Source of the DNA: Alphaproteobacteria bacterium
Lineage (GTDB): Bacteria; Pseudomonadota; Alphaproteobacteria; Rhodobacterales; Rhodobacteraceae
Assembly: GCA_030148665.1 (NCBI GenBank)
Contig: JASBSZ010000047.1
Span: 62,001-126,000, forward strand
Length of the DNA: 64,000 nt
Direction of reading: 5' to 3'
In this document: positions 1 to 8,336 of the stretch, piece after piece
Layout: every line of letters begins with the position of its first letter
Position numbering within the stretch: the first letter of the stretch is position 1
Notes under the pieces: generated by a model
Database searches by the model: none
Told to the model about the DNA's origin: nothing
What the model saw: only the letters and a program-made list of their open reading frames with translations
Position numbers and translations under genes: made by a program

Positions 1-789
1 GGCCATCGCGCCTTTTTCCGCCGCAAGGGGGTTGGCGACTGGATCGGCCGCGGGCTGGGCATCCTGACGCTGACACCCTATGACGTCTGGCGACGCACCC
101 ATTCCCTGCACCACGCGACCAGCGGCAATCTCGACCGGCGCGGCATCGGCGATGTCCAGACCCTGACGGTCGAGGAATATCGCGCCCGCGGCCCCTGGGG
201 GCGGCTGGCCTATCGGATCTATCGCAACCCGATCGTCCTGTTCGGAATCGGTCCGATCTATCTTTTCTATATCCAGAACCGCCTTCCGGTGGGCCTGATG
301 CGCGCCGGCTGGCTGTACTGGACCAGTTCCATGGCCACCAATGCGGTAATTGCCGCCATGGTCGGGCTGATGTTCTGGTTCGGCGGAATCGCAGCCCTGT
401 TGCTGATCTTCCTGCCGACAACGGTCGTTGGCGCCGTGATCGGGTTGTGGCTGTTCTATGTACAGCATCAGTTCGAACAGACCTTTTGGGAAACCGAGGA
501 AAACTGGCAGCTGCACGATGCCGCCCTGCGGGGCAGTTCCCACTATGTCCTGCCGACAATACTGCAATGGCTGACCGCCAATATCGGCATTCACCATGTG
601 CATCATCTCTATTCCCGCATCCCCTTCTATCGTCTGACCGAGGTCTTGCAAGACTACCCGGTGTTGCGGGATTCGCAGCGCATGACGATCCGGCAGAGCC
701 TGTCCTGCGTCAGGCTGCAGCTGTGGGACGAACACAACCACCGCCTTCTGACCCAGGCCGAGGCCCGGGTGCGGGAGGGATGCGGCTGA
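1..789 (+). CDS. Fatty acid desaturase, 5' end cut by the window
   Basis: Membrane di-iron fatty acid desaturase, which puts a double bond into acyl chains of membrane lipids or acyl carriers. The reading frame is open from base 1, so the start lies outside; 262 codons remain. The three histidine boxes that bind the di-iron centre are visible: a partial first box (GHRAFF at the very edge), THSLHH about 12 kDa of sequence before the membrane spans, and GIHHVHH near residue 198. Two hydrophobic stretches (about residues 105-150) fit the second membrane hairpin. The next gene is a TetR-type regulator 147 bases downstream on the same strand; no evidence links them. Substrate and double-bond position cannot be read from the sequence. 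Confidence 0.88.
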   Translation, partial: GHRAFFRRKGVGDWIGRGLGILTLTPYDVWRRTHSLHHATSGNLDRRGIGDVQTLTVEEYRARGPWGRLAYRIYRNPIVLFGIGPIYLFYIQNRLPVGLMRAGWLYWTSSMATNAVIAAMVGLMFWFGGIAALLLIFLPTTVVGAVIGLWLFYVQHQFEQTFWETEENWQLHDAALRGSSHYVLPTILQWLTANIGIHHVHHLYSRIPFYRLTEVLQDYPVLRDSQRMTIRQSLSCVRLQLWDEHNHRLLTQAEARVREGCG

Positions 790-936
790 ACCGGGCCGGC
801 TGAACGGGCATGCCGAACGGGCGCACGATCATCGGGCGGGCGACGCCATCTTGTTTGCGGAAACCTTTCATGCTTTGCTGATCCTCACAAGGCGTCAGCT
901 TGATGCCCGCCGGAAACAGACGGGAAAAACACGACA

Positions 937-1560
937 TTGGCACGCGCAGCAGCCTCGAGGACCAGAACAAGGATTCAACGGGAAAAGACCGAGCTGATCC
1001 TTTCAGCCGCTCTTGACGTGTTTTCCACCTATGGGTTTCGAGGTTCGACCATCGACCAGATCGCCCGCCAGGCCGGGCTGTCCAAGCCGAACCTGCTCTA
1101 TTATTTCGACGGCAAGGAGGCCATCCACGCGCGTCTGCTGGAACGCCTGCTCGACACCTGGCTTGAGCCCCTGAAACAGCTCGACCCCGAGGGCGAGCCG
1201 ATAGACGAAATCCTTGCCTATGTTCACCGCAAGCTCGAGATGGCGCGGGATTTTCCCCGCGAAAGCCGCCTTTTCGCCAACGAGATCCTCCAGGGTGCGC
1301 CACGCATCATGAAACAGATCGAGGGGCCGCTGAAGGACCTTGTCGATGAAAAGGCCCGGGTCATTCGTGGCTGGAGCGACGCGGGCAAGATCGCGCCGGT
1401 CGATCCCCATCACCTGATCTTTTCGATCTGGGCAACGACCCAGCATTACGCCGATTTCGACATTCAGGTCAGCGTTGTGCTGGGCGCGCGCGCCGCCACG
1501 CGTTTCGAGGATGCCCACCGCCATCTGAGCGACATGTTCACGAAACTTCTTCGACCGTGA
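937..1560 (+). CDS. rutR: RutR-like TetR family transcriptional regulator
   Basis: Helix-turn-helix repressor of 207 residues. The N-terminal TetR DNA-binding domain (about residues 15-65, with GSTIDQIARQAGLSKPNLLYYF) is followed by a ligand domain whose segments LKLE/RDFPRESRLF, DEKARVIRGW and PHHLIFSIWATTQHYADF closely match what I remember of RutR, the uracil-sensing regulator of pyrimidine use in E. coli. The start is a TTG at 937: an in-frame stop at 900-902 excludes a longer protein and no ATG lies nearby. The 3' end overlaps the end of the convergent EamA transporter gene by 23 bases. No rut catabolic operon is in the window, so if it is a true RutR its targets are elsewhere. The family is secure, the orthology probable. 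Confidence 0.8.
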   Translation: MARAAASRTRTRIQREKTELILSAALDVFSTYGFRGSTIDQIARQAGLSKPNLLYYFDGKEAIHARLLERLLDTWLEPLKQLDPEGEPIDEILAYVHRKLEMARDFPRESRLFANEILQGAPRIMKQIEGPLKDLVDEKARVIRGWSDAGKIAPVDPHHLIFSIWATTQHYADFDIQVSVVLGARAATRFEDAHRHLSDMFTKLLRP

Positions 1561-2497
1561 CCTCCTCGTCCTTGAGCAGGATCAGCAGTGCGATCACGGT
1601 CGCAACCACCCCCAGCGCCACGTTCGGACCGGGCCAGCCATCGCCCAGGGCCACCTGCCAAAGGATCACCCAGGCCGGGGTGAGATAGTTGTAGGCCATC
1701 ACCTTGGCCGACGGCAGGCGCAGAACCGCATATTGCAGCAGAACAAAGGTCGTGGCCGTCGAGATCAACACCAGATAGCCCAGCGTGATCCAGACGACGG
1801 GGGCAAGACCGACCCAGTCCGTCGCCACGATATCGCGCCAGCCCAGCGTCACCAGCAGCAACGACCCCGCCGCCAGCGTGCCAAAGGTAAAGGTGATCGG
1901 ACTTTCGCCCCTGTTCAGGCGACGCACGAGCGGGGTATAGATCGCATGCGCGATGCAGCCGAAGAAATAGATGATCTCGCCACGGCCGACCTCCAGCCGC
2001 AGCGCCGCGTCCAGGCTCCCCCGAAAGATTACCCACAATGCCCCGACCGCCGCGATCGCCAGCGCCAGCGCCATGCGGCGCGTCGTGACCTGACGCAGCA
2101 GAAGATAGCCAAAGAACGCTGCAAGCATCGGCATCAGGGTAAACACCGCCGCCGCCGACACGGGCGGCGCGAATTTCAGCCCTTCGAACATCAGCACGAA
2201 ATAGAGGCCGAAAAAGCCGCCCAGCAGCAGATAGCGCCAGGGCGCCCGAAAATCCTGCCGCCGAAAACCGGGGCCGACATGCACGAAACCCGCCATGACG
2301 ATTCCGGCCAGCACAAAGCGCAGCGCATTGATGGCCGCGGGTGCGATCTGGTTGGCAACGATCGACCCCAGGCTGAACGACCCGGCAACCAGCGCCGAAA
2401 ACAGCAGCATCGCCAAATGGCCGCGAATCTGTTCGGTGGTCAGGTTCAAGAAAGACGTTTCCCGCACGGGGCCGGGGCTGGCCGCTGCAATTGCCAT
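1538..2497 (-). CDS. EamA/DMT-superfamily exporter
   Basis: Inner-membrane permease with two EamA repeats and about ten membrane helices; the family exports amino acids, metabolites or drugs. Hydrophobic segments follow one another from LLFSALVAGSFSLGSI to VVATVIALLILL, with the usual positive loops between. I chose the ATG at 2497 (319 residues); the open frame reaches further upstream but that part is low-complexity and not membrane-like, and a GTG some 11 codons downstream is a possible alternative. It is convergent with and overlaps the RutR-like gene, and is divergent from the TRAP transporter. Substrate unknown. Confidence 0.8.
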   Translation of the reverse strand: MAIAAASPGPVRETSFLNLTTEQIRGHLAMLLFSALVAGSFSLGSIVANQIAPAAINALRFVLAGIVMAGFVHVGPGFRRQDFRAPWRYLLLGGFFGLYFVLMFEGLKFAPPVSAAAVFTLMPMLAAFFGYLLLRQVTTRRMALALAIAAVGALWVIFRGSLDAALRLEVGRGEIIYFFGCIAHAIYTPLVRRLNRGESPITFTFGTLAAGSLLLVTLGWRDIVATDWVGLAPVVWITLGYLVLISTATTFVLLQYAVLRLPSAKVMAYNYLTPAWVILWQVALGDGWPGPNVALGVVATVIALLILLKDEEVTVEEVS

Positions 2498-2696
2498 CGC
2501 AATAAAGCACAGGCATACCGGCGCCGCCAAGGGCCAAAACGGCCCTGCCGCGCCGCCCGTGACAGCGACGTGGGAACATGCCTGCGGTGTCTCGTTACCG
2601 TGAGCAGGGAATTTTTTCCTTGTTCTGGCGGGCAACAGGCGGCTACTAATCCTCAATCACGCCGAAAAGGCGGATTTTTTCAACCGGGAGAGAATG

Positions 2697-3701
2697 ATGA
2701 AAACAAGATTTGTGAACATGATCGGCGCCGCGGCGCTGGCGATGTCGGGCCTTGCCATTTCGACCGTGGCAGTATCCGCCAAGACGGTGATCCGTGTCAC
2801 GCTCCAGTTGCCCGAGACCCATTCGCTGGGCCAGAACTGGCTGGCCTTCAAGAAGATCATCGAGGAAAAATCCGGCGGCGAGCTGGAATTGCAGCTGTTT
2901 CCCTCGGCCCAGCTTTACAAGGACAAGCAGGTTCCCGAGGCCGTGGGATCGGGCGCAATCGAGGCCGGCTCGGCCTTTCTGGGGCGTTTTGCCGGTTCGG
3001 TCCCGGCGGTCGAGGTGGTCAATCTGCCCTTCTTTTTCCGTGACGAGGCCCATCTGCGCGCGGCCGTCAGCAACGGGTCGCCCATGCGCGAAATCCTCGA
3101 TGCTGCCGTGCTCAAGGAAACCGGGGCCAAGGTCCTGTGGTGGCAGGCCTTCGGGCGCAACATCTATCTGGACAACGGCAAGCCGATCCGCGTTCCTGCC
3201 GATCTCAAGGGCAAGAAGGTACGTACCTACGGCAAGATCCTGGGATGGACGGTCGAGGCACTGGGCGGCGCTCCGGTATTGATGTCGGGCTCGAAACAGT
3301 TTCTTGCCTATCAGCAGGGTGCGGTCGATGTCGGCATGACCGGGGTTTCGGCGGTCAAAAGCCGCAAGCTCTATGAAGTCATGAAGAACATGACGCTGAG
3401 CTATGACAGCGCGATCGAATTCGTGGCGATCATGAACAACGATTTCTTCAATTCGCTGTCTCCTGAAAACCAGAAGATCATCATGGATGCCGCAGCGGTG
3501 GTTGAAAAGCAGCTGCGCGATCAGGTCTATTCTGGCGAGGCTGCCATCGTGGACGAACTGCGCAGCAAGATGAACGTCGTCGACCTGACACCCGAGGAAC
3601 GCGCGCAATGGGTCGAAGCGACCCGGTCGGTCATCGACCGTTTCCGCAAGTCCGTAGGCCCGATGGCCGACAAGGTGATCGCCGCAGCGCAGGGCCTGTA
3701 G
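2697..3701 (+). CDS. dctP: TRAP transporter periplasmic solute-binding protein, DctP family
   Basis: Periplasmic binding protein that delivers an organic acid, usually a carboxylate, to the DctQM membrane pair. It opens with a Sec signal peptide (MKTRFVNMIGAAALAMSGLA, cleavage near VSAK). The DctP fold follows, including LKGKKVRTYGK, whose arginine is the conserved carboxylate-clamping residue of the family. The ATG at 2697 lies six bases after a GGGAG ribosome-binding site; the adjacent ATG at 2694 is only three bases away, so I prefer the second. A 14-bp hairpin separates it from dctQ, as expected where the binding protein is made in excess of the permease. The ligand cannot be inferred. 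Confidence 0.9.
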   Translation: MKTRFVNMIGAAALAMSGLAISTVAVSAKTVIRVTLQLPETHSLGQNWLAFKKIIEEKSGGELELQLFPSAQLYKDKQVPEAVGSGAIEAGSAFLGRFAGSVPAVEVVNLPFFFRDEAHLRAAVSNGSPMREILDAAVLKETGAKVLWWQAFGRNIYLDNGKPIRVPADLKGKKVRTYGKILGWTVEALGGAPVLMSGSKQFLAYQQGAVDVGMTGVSAVKSRKLYEVMKNMTLSYDSAIEFVAIMNNDFFNSLSPENQKIIMDAAAVVEKQLRDQVYSGEAAIVDELRSKMNVVDLTPEERAQWVEATRSVIDRFRKSVGPMADKVIAAAQGL

Positions 3702-3730
3702 GCGGGCTTTGCCACCATTCCATGCCATGA

Positions 3731-3768
3731 CGGGCAACGGCAGCAGAACGCGACGCTGCCGTTGCCCG
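3731..3768 (+). terminator. Perfect 14-bp hairpin between dctP and dctQ
   Basis: CGGGCAACGGCAGC (3731-3744) pairs without mismatch with GCTGCCGTTGCCCG (3755-3768) around a 10-base loop. It has no U-tract, so it is more likely an mRNA-stabilising or partial-termination element at the 3' end of dctP than a strong terminator. This would set a high dctP to dctQM ratio. Confidence 0.7.
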
Positions 3769-3829
3769 GTAACGGGTCTTGCGGCCGCTGCCCTGCGCGG
3801 CATCCCTGTCCACAAACTTGCGGAATCAC

Positions 3830-4381
3830 ATGATCAGGCTCATCGATACGCTTTCCGAACTTGCCGGTCGCCTTGCCGCATGGGCATTTTTCGCGGTCGG
3901 GTTCTTCATCACCTACGAGGTGGTGATGCGCTATTTCTTTACCATGCCGACGATCTGGGTGGATGAAGTATCCCGCATTACCCAGATATGGGCCGCCTAT
4001 CTGGCCAGCGCCTATGCACTCAGGCACCGCGAGATGATCGTGATCGACGTGGCCTTTCGTCGCCCCGGAACATTTGCACGCAAGCTGGTCGACACCTTTG
4101 GCCTGCTGGTCATCGCGATTTTCTGTCTGGTCACCGTCTGGTACGGAATCGAAATCTGGTGGGCGTCCACCATCCGGGGACACACCACCGACAGCTATCT
4201 GGCGGTACCGAAATGGTTTACCCAGGCGTCGATATGGGTGGGCTTTGGCCTGCTGCTGCTGCAGGCCGCGGCGGAAACGGTCAGGATCTGGCGCCCACAA
4301 CCGCCGGATCAGCCCGAAACCCGGCGTGAAACCCCGCCAGATACCCGGCCAGATACCCCAGGGGCCGAGGCACGGCCATGA
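3830..4381 (+). CDS. dctQ: TRAP transporter small permease subunit, DctQ family
   Basis: Small membrane subunit (183 residues) of the tripartite ATP-independent periplasmic transporter, bridging the binding protein and the large permease. Four hydrophobic segments are visible (LAAWAFFAVGFFITYEVVMR, ITQIWAAYLASAYAL, FGLLVIAIFCLVTVWYG, ASIWVGFGLLLLQAAAE). The motif around WVDEVSRITQIW is typical of DctQ. The ATG at 3830 fits the start of the first helix; an in-frame start at 3779 would add 17 residues overlapping the intergenic leader. The tail after residue 160 is proline-rich and probably cytoplasmic. Its stop overlaps the dctM start in an ATGA, so the two are translationally coupled. Confidence 0.88.
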   Translation: MIRLIDTLSELAGRLAAWAFFAVGFFITYEVVMRYFFTMPTIWVDEVSRITQIWAAYLASAYALRHREMIVIDVAFRRPGTFARKLVDTFGLLVIAIFCLVTVWYGIEIWWASTIRGHTTDSYLAVPKWFTQASIWVGFGLLLLQAAAETVRIWRPQPPDQPETRRETPPDTRPDTPGAEARP

Positions 4382-5649
4382 CATCCTTTCTGATCCTTGC
4401 CGCCCTGCTGGGCCTGATGTTTCTGCGGGTACCGATCGCCTTTGCACTGGGGGCGCTTGGGGTGGCCCTGCTCTGGGCCTTTCCCCTGCCGCTGAACGCC
4501 GTGCCCCAGCGCCTGTACGGCACGATGGACAGTTTCGAATTGCTGGCCGTGCCGATGTTCCTGCTGATGTCCAACGTGCTGCTCAAGGGCGGCATCGGCA
4601 AGGACCTGTTTTCCGCGGTGCAGAGCTGGGTCGGCCATTGGCCGGGCGGGCTGGGCATCGCCACCATCCTGTCCTGCGGGCTGTTCTCGGCCGTCAGCGG
4701 ATCATCGGTCGCAACCGCCGCCACCATCGGCACGGTGGCCATCCCCGAGATGACCGCGCGTGGCTATGACCGGCCCTTTGTCCTGGGCCTGCTGGCGGCA
4801 GGCGGCACGCTGGGGATACTGATCCCGCCCTCGATTCCGCTGATCCTGTACGGGATCGTGACCGAAAATTCGATCCCCACCCTGTTCATGGCCGGCATCG
4901 GCCCCGGCCTGTTCCTGGCTTCGGCCTTTATCCTTTACGGGATATCCTTTTCGCGCTTTGGCCCGAATTATCACAAGACACCGCGCGCCAGCTGGGCCGA
5001 GCGCGGTCAGGCCAGCCTGCGCGCCGCGCCGACGCTATTGCTGGCGACGGGCATCATCGGCTCGATCTATCTCGGGATCGCCACCCCGTCCGAGGCCGCC
5101 GGCGTCGGATTCGTGCTGGCCCTGATCATCACCACCGCTCTGGGGCGGATGACCCTTGCCAAGGTTCGCGAAGCAACGCATGCGGCGATGAAGACCACTA
5201 CCGTCGTCTTTCTGATCATCGCCGGCGCCAAGGTGTTTTCCTACGCAATCACGCTCTATCGTATTCCGCAGGACATTTCGGTGATGCTGTCGAGCAACAT
5301 CACCAGCCCGACCCTTTTCATCCTGGCCGTTGGTCTGGTCCTGCTGTTCATGGGCTTCTTTCTGGAGAGCCTTTCCATGCTGCTGATCATGGTGCCGGTG
5401 CTCTACCCATCGCTCGAAAGCATGGGGGTCGATCCGATCTGGTTCGGCATCTTCTTTGTCGTGCTGATCGAAACCGCCCTGATAACACCGCCGGTGGGCA
5501 TGAACCTGTTCATCATCCAGGGGGTTGGCAAGGCGCGCCTGTCCGAGGTGGTCCGCGGCGCCTGGCCCTTTGCCCTTATCATGCTGGCGACCGCGGCGGT
5601 GCTGTGGTTCTGGCAGGATCTTGCGCTGTTCATCCCCTATCGCCTGTAG
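4378..5649 (+). CDS. dctM: TRAP transporter large permease subunit, DctM family
   Basis: Large membrane subunit (423 residues, the normal length) that carries the sodium-coupled transport channel. About twelve hydrophobic segments can be followed. Family signatures present include VPMFLLMSNVLLKGGI near the N terminus, SAVSGSSVATAATIGTVAIPEM, GTLGILIPPSIPLILYGIVTENS and LITPPVGMNLFIIQG. It starts inside the dctQ stop codon (ATGA), giving the operon dctP-hairpin-dctQ-dctM. It ends nine bases from the end of the convergent TauE/SafE gene. Confidence 0.93.
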   Translation: MTSFLILAALLGLMFLRVPIAFALGALGVALLWAFPLPLNAVPQRLYGTMDSFELLAVPMFLLMSNVLLKGGIGKDLFSAVQSWVGHWPGGLGIATILSCGLFSAVSGSSVATAATIGTVAIPEMTARGYDRPFVLGLLAAGGTLGILIPPSIPLILYGIVTENSIPTLFMAGIGPGLFLASAFILYGISFSRFGPNYHKTPRASWAERGQASLRAAPTLLLATGIIGSIYLGIATPSEAAGVGFVLALIITTALGRMTLAKVREATHAAMKTTTVVFLIIAGAKVFSYAITLYRIPQDISVMLSSNITSPTLFILAVGLVLLFMGFFLESLSMLLIMVPVLYPSLESMGVDPIWFGIFFVVLIETALITPPVGMNLFIIQGVGKARLSEVVRGAWPFALIMLATAAVLWFWQDLALFIPYRL

Positions 5650-5658
5650 CAGGCCATA

Positions 5659-6498
5659 TCAGCCAAACACCCCCCGGCGCAGCAGGTTGAGCCCGACGAT
5701 CACCAGCACGAACAGGGTCAGGCGGCGAAACCTCTGCTGATCCAGCCGGTCGTGCAGCCACCCGCCCAGCACCAGACCTGCCAGTGCCGGTACCAGCAAC
5801 AGTGCCGAAAACGGCAGGGTCTGGGCGTTCAGCACCCCCGATTTCAGATGCGCCGCGACCAGGATGATCGCCCCCAGCAGAAAGGTTACGCCCAGCGCCC
5901 GAGTCTGCTCCTCTTTCGGCAGATCGAGCGCCAGAAGATACAGGATCAGGGGCGGCCCCCAGACGCCGCTCATGCCGCCGATCACGCCGGAAACGACGGC
6001 CAGCGCAACCTCGGCCCTGCGGCGTCGGTGCGGCGCGATGGTGATGCGCACACCAGCCAGCTGAATGCTGCCAAAGACGACGACCACGACCCCGAGGATC
6101 ACGAACACCACCGCTGCGGGCACCTGCACGACCAGTTGTGCCGAAAGGATGATCGTTACCGCAAAGACCAGATTGTAACGCCAGTATTTGCGCAACTCGG
6201 CAAAGCCTGCGCCAAATCCGCTGCGGAACATCTGTCTGAAATTGGTTACGAGCGTGGGCAGCAACAGCCCTGCCAGCGCTACCTGCGGCGGCATGAACGA
6301 CCCCAGCCCGCCAATCATGATCATCGGCATGGCAAAGCCCACCGCACCCTTGACGAATCCGGCCAGCAACGCGATGGCAAGCGAGGCAACCAGCGTCGTG
6401 GCGCCGAAATTCTGAACAAGCTGATCGAGGAAAACCACGGGAAGCCCCCTGTATTCGGGCGAAAGGTGCCAGTGGCTGCGGGAAATTGCAATGGTCAT
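5659..6498 (-). CDS. TauE/SafE (TSUP) family membrane permease
   Basis: Sulfite exporter TauE/SafE-type transporter, 279 residues, with the two-repeat arrangement of the family: LAGFVKGAVGFAMPMIMIGGL in the first half and VVSGVIGGMSGVWGPPLILYLLAL in the second, each with a glycine-rich re-entrant motif. Members move small organosulfonates, sulfite or organic acids. I chose the ATG at 6498; the open frame extends 18 codons more but that part contains the likely operator region shared with the divergent methylsuccinyl-CoA dehydrogenase gene. Substrate unknown. No taurine or sulfite genes are nearby. Confidence 0.85.
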   Translation of the reverse strand: MTIAISRSHWHLSPEYRGLPVVFLDQLVQNFGATTLVASLAIALLAGFVKGAVGFAMPMIMIGGLGSFMPPQVALAGLLLPTLVTNFRQMFRSGFGAGFAELRKYWRYNLVFAVTIILSAQLVVQVPAAVVFVILGVVVVVFGSIQLAGVRITIAPHRRRRAEVALAVVSGVIGGMSGVWGPPLILYLLALDLPKEEQTRALGVTFLLGAIILVAAHLKSGVLNAQTLPFSALLLVPALAGLVLGGWLHDRLDQQRFRRLTLFVLVIVGLNLLRRGVFG

Positions 6499-6522
6499 TA
6501 TATGACGTTCTAGCGCATCTCT

Positions 6523-6539
6523 GCGCAATTTACTTGCGC
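6523..6539. promoter_or_regulatory. Inverted repeat GCGCAA-N5-TTGCGC before mcd
   Basis: GCGCAA (6523-6528) and TTGCGC (6534-6539) form a perfect 6-5-6 inverted repeat in the region between the divergent TauE/SafE gene and the methylsuccinyl-CoA dehydrogenase gene, about 63 bases before the latter. It is a candidate operator for a short-chain acyl-CoA-responsive regulator of the ethylmalonyl-CoA pathway; the regulator's identity is inference. Confidence 0.4.
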
Positions 6540-6601
6540 TGCGGCGCAGCATTGTCTATCCCCTCGAAAAGACGATTCCGCCCGACAACAGGAGCGCCCT
6601 C

Positions 6602-8272
6602 ATGACCGACGCCGCGACCTCGCCCATCCTGCCCGATCTGCTGCCGCTTTGCGCCTCGGTGCTGCCTGATCTCGACCGGATGGTCGACGACGCCCGCGCC
6701 GCCCTGCGCGCGCAGGTCGAACGCGATGGCCGCATCTCGGGCGCGGCGCTGAACGAAAACCAGTATGCGGCGCATGCGCTGTCATGGCTGGCCACCTATG
6801 CCCAGGCCCTGCGCCAGATGCATGGCTGGGCGTCCGCACTGGAAGGCGAGGGCAAGTTCGGGGAAATCGAACAGCTGATCCTGCAGATCGCATTCGGCGA
6901 ATATGTCACCCAGATGCTGGGCGGCATCCCCATGAGCCAGGGCGAGATGGCCCGCCTTTCCGACCTTGGCCTGTTTCCCGGTGCCTATTACAGCGAGGCC
7001 CTGAAAACCCTGACCACCGCCGCCAACACGGAACCTGCGCGCGCCGCCTTGTGTCGCCTGATGCAGGAACGCGAAGGCAGCCCCACATTCGGCGCCACCG
7101 GCCTGGATGACGAGCTGGAGATGATCCGCGACCAGTTCCGCCGCTTTGCCGAGGACAAGGTCGTACCCTACGCCCATGAATGGCACCTGAAAGACGAATT
7201 CATCCCCATGTCGATCATCGACGAGATGGCCGCACTCGGCGTCTTTGGCCTGACCATCCCCGAAGAATATGGCGGCTTCGGCTTTCCCAAGGCGGCCATG
7301 TGCGTCGTGTCCGAGGAACTCTCGCGCGGCTATATCGGTGTCGGCAGCCTTGGCACGCGTTCCGAAATCGCGGCCGAGCTGATCCTGTGCGGCGGCACCG
7401 AGGAACAGAAACGGCACTGGCTGCCCCTGATTGCCAGCGGCGAGAAACTGCCCACCGCGGTGTTTACCGAACCCAATACCGGATCCGACCTCGGCTCGCT
7501 GCGCACCCGCGCCGTGCGCGAGGGCGATGATTACGTTGTCACCGGCAACAAGACATGGATCACCCACGCAGCCCGCACCCATGTGATGACCCTGCTGGCC
7601 CGCACCGACCCCGACAGCGACAACTATGCGGGGCTTTCGATGTTTCTGGCCGAAAAGGAACCGGGCGATGACGCCAACCCCTTTCCCACCCCCGGCATGA
7701 CGGGCGGCGAGATCGAGGTTCTGGGTTATCGCGGCATGAAGGAATACGAAATCGGCTTTGACGGGTTTCGCGTGCCTGCGGCCAACCTGCTGGGCGGTGT
7801 CGAGGGGCAGGGTTTCAAGCAGCTCATGCAGACCTTTGAAAGCGCCCGCATTCAGACCGCCGCGCGCGCCATTGGCGTGGCCCAGTCGGCGATGGAAATT
7901 GCCCTGCGTTATGCGCAGGAACGCAAGCAGTTCAACCGATCGATCATCGAATTTCCGCGGGTTTCGTCAAAGCTGGCCATGATGGCGGTCGAGATCATGG
8001 TCGCCCGCCAGCTGAGCTATCACTCCGCCCGCGAAAAGGATCAGGGCCGGCGCTGCGACCTCGAGGCCGGCATGGCCAAGCTGCTGGGCGCGCGCGTGGC
8101 ATGGGCGGCCGCCGACAATGGCGTGCAGATCCACGGCGGCAACGGTTTCGCGCTGGAATACCCCATCAGCCGGGTGTTGTGTGACGCCCGCATCCTGAAC
8201 ATATTCGAGGGCGCGGCCGAGATACAGGCCCAGGTCATCGCGCGCCGCCTGCTGGAGGTGGGGCGGAACTGA
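6602..8272 (+). CDS. mcd: (2S)-methylsuccinyl-CoA dehydrogenase (probable)
   Basis: FAD-dependent acyl-CoA dehydrogenase that would oxidise (2S)-methylsuccinyl-CoA to mesaconyl-CoA in the ethylmalonyl-CoA pathway. At 556 residues it is about 150 longer than ordinary acyl-CoA dehydrogenases; the extra N-terminal helical domain, with ENQYAAHALSWLATYAQALRQM near residue 50, is what I recall as the mark of Mcd. The core shows the FAD and substrate segments (FTEPNTGSDLGSLRT, ITHAARTHVM, GGNGFALEYPISRV) and the catalytic glutamate in IFEGAAEIQ, at residue 536 by my count. The other pathway genes (ccr, ecm, mch) are not in the window, but malate synthase G at 57-59 kb would use the glyoxylate produced. 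An unrelated long acyl-CoA dehydrogenase is the alternative. Confidence 0.8.
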   Translation: MTDAATSPILPDLLPLCASVLPDLDRMVDDARAALRAQVERDGRISGAALNENQYAAHALSWLATYAQALRQMHGWASALEGEGKFGEIEQLILQIAFGEYVTQMLGGIPMSQGEMARLSDLGLFPGAYYSEALKTLTTAANTEPARAALCRLMQEREGSPTFGATGLDDELEMIRDQFRRFAEDKVVPYAHEWHLKDEFIPMSIIDEMAALGVFGLTIPEEYGGFGFPKAAMCVVSEELSRGYIGVGSLGTRSEIAAELILCGGTEEQKRHWLPLIASGEKLPTAVFTEPNTGSDLGSLRTRAVREGDDYVVTGNKTWITHAARTHVMTLLARTDPDSDNYAGLSMFLAEKEPGDDANPFPTPGMTGGEIEVLGYRGMKEYEIGFDGFRVPAANLLGGVEGQGFKQLMQTFESARIQTAARAIGVAQSAMEIALRYAQERKQFNRSIIEFPRVSSKLAMMAVEIMVARQLSYHSAREKDQGRRCDLEAGMAKLLGARVAWAAADNGVQIHGGNGFALEYPISRVLCDARILNIFEGAAEIQAQVIARRLLEVGRN

Positions 8273-8336
8273 ACAACCGTCCGCCACGCCTGCACAACCT
8301 CTGGATTTCCGCCGCGCACGGCCCTAGCATCTGCGC

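Noticed and set aside
2660-2680. Hairpin CGCC-GAAAA-GGCG followed by six T just before dctP
   Set aside because: The stem is only four base pairs and lies directly before the ribosome-binding site; attenuation cannot be supported from sequence alone.
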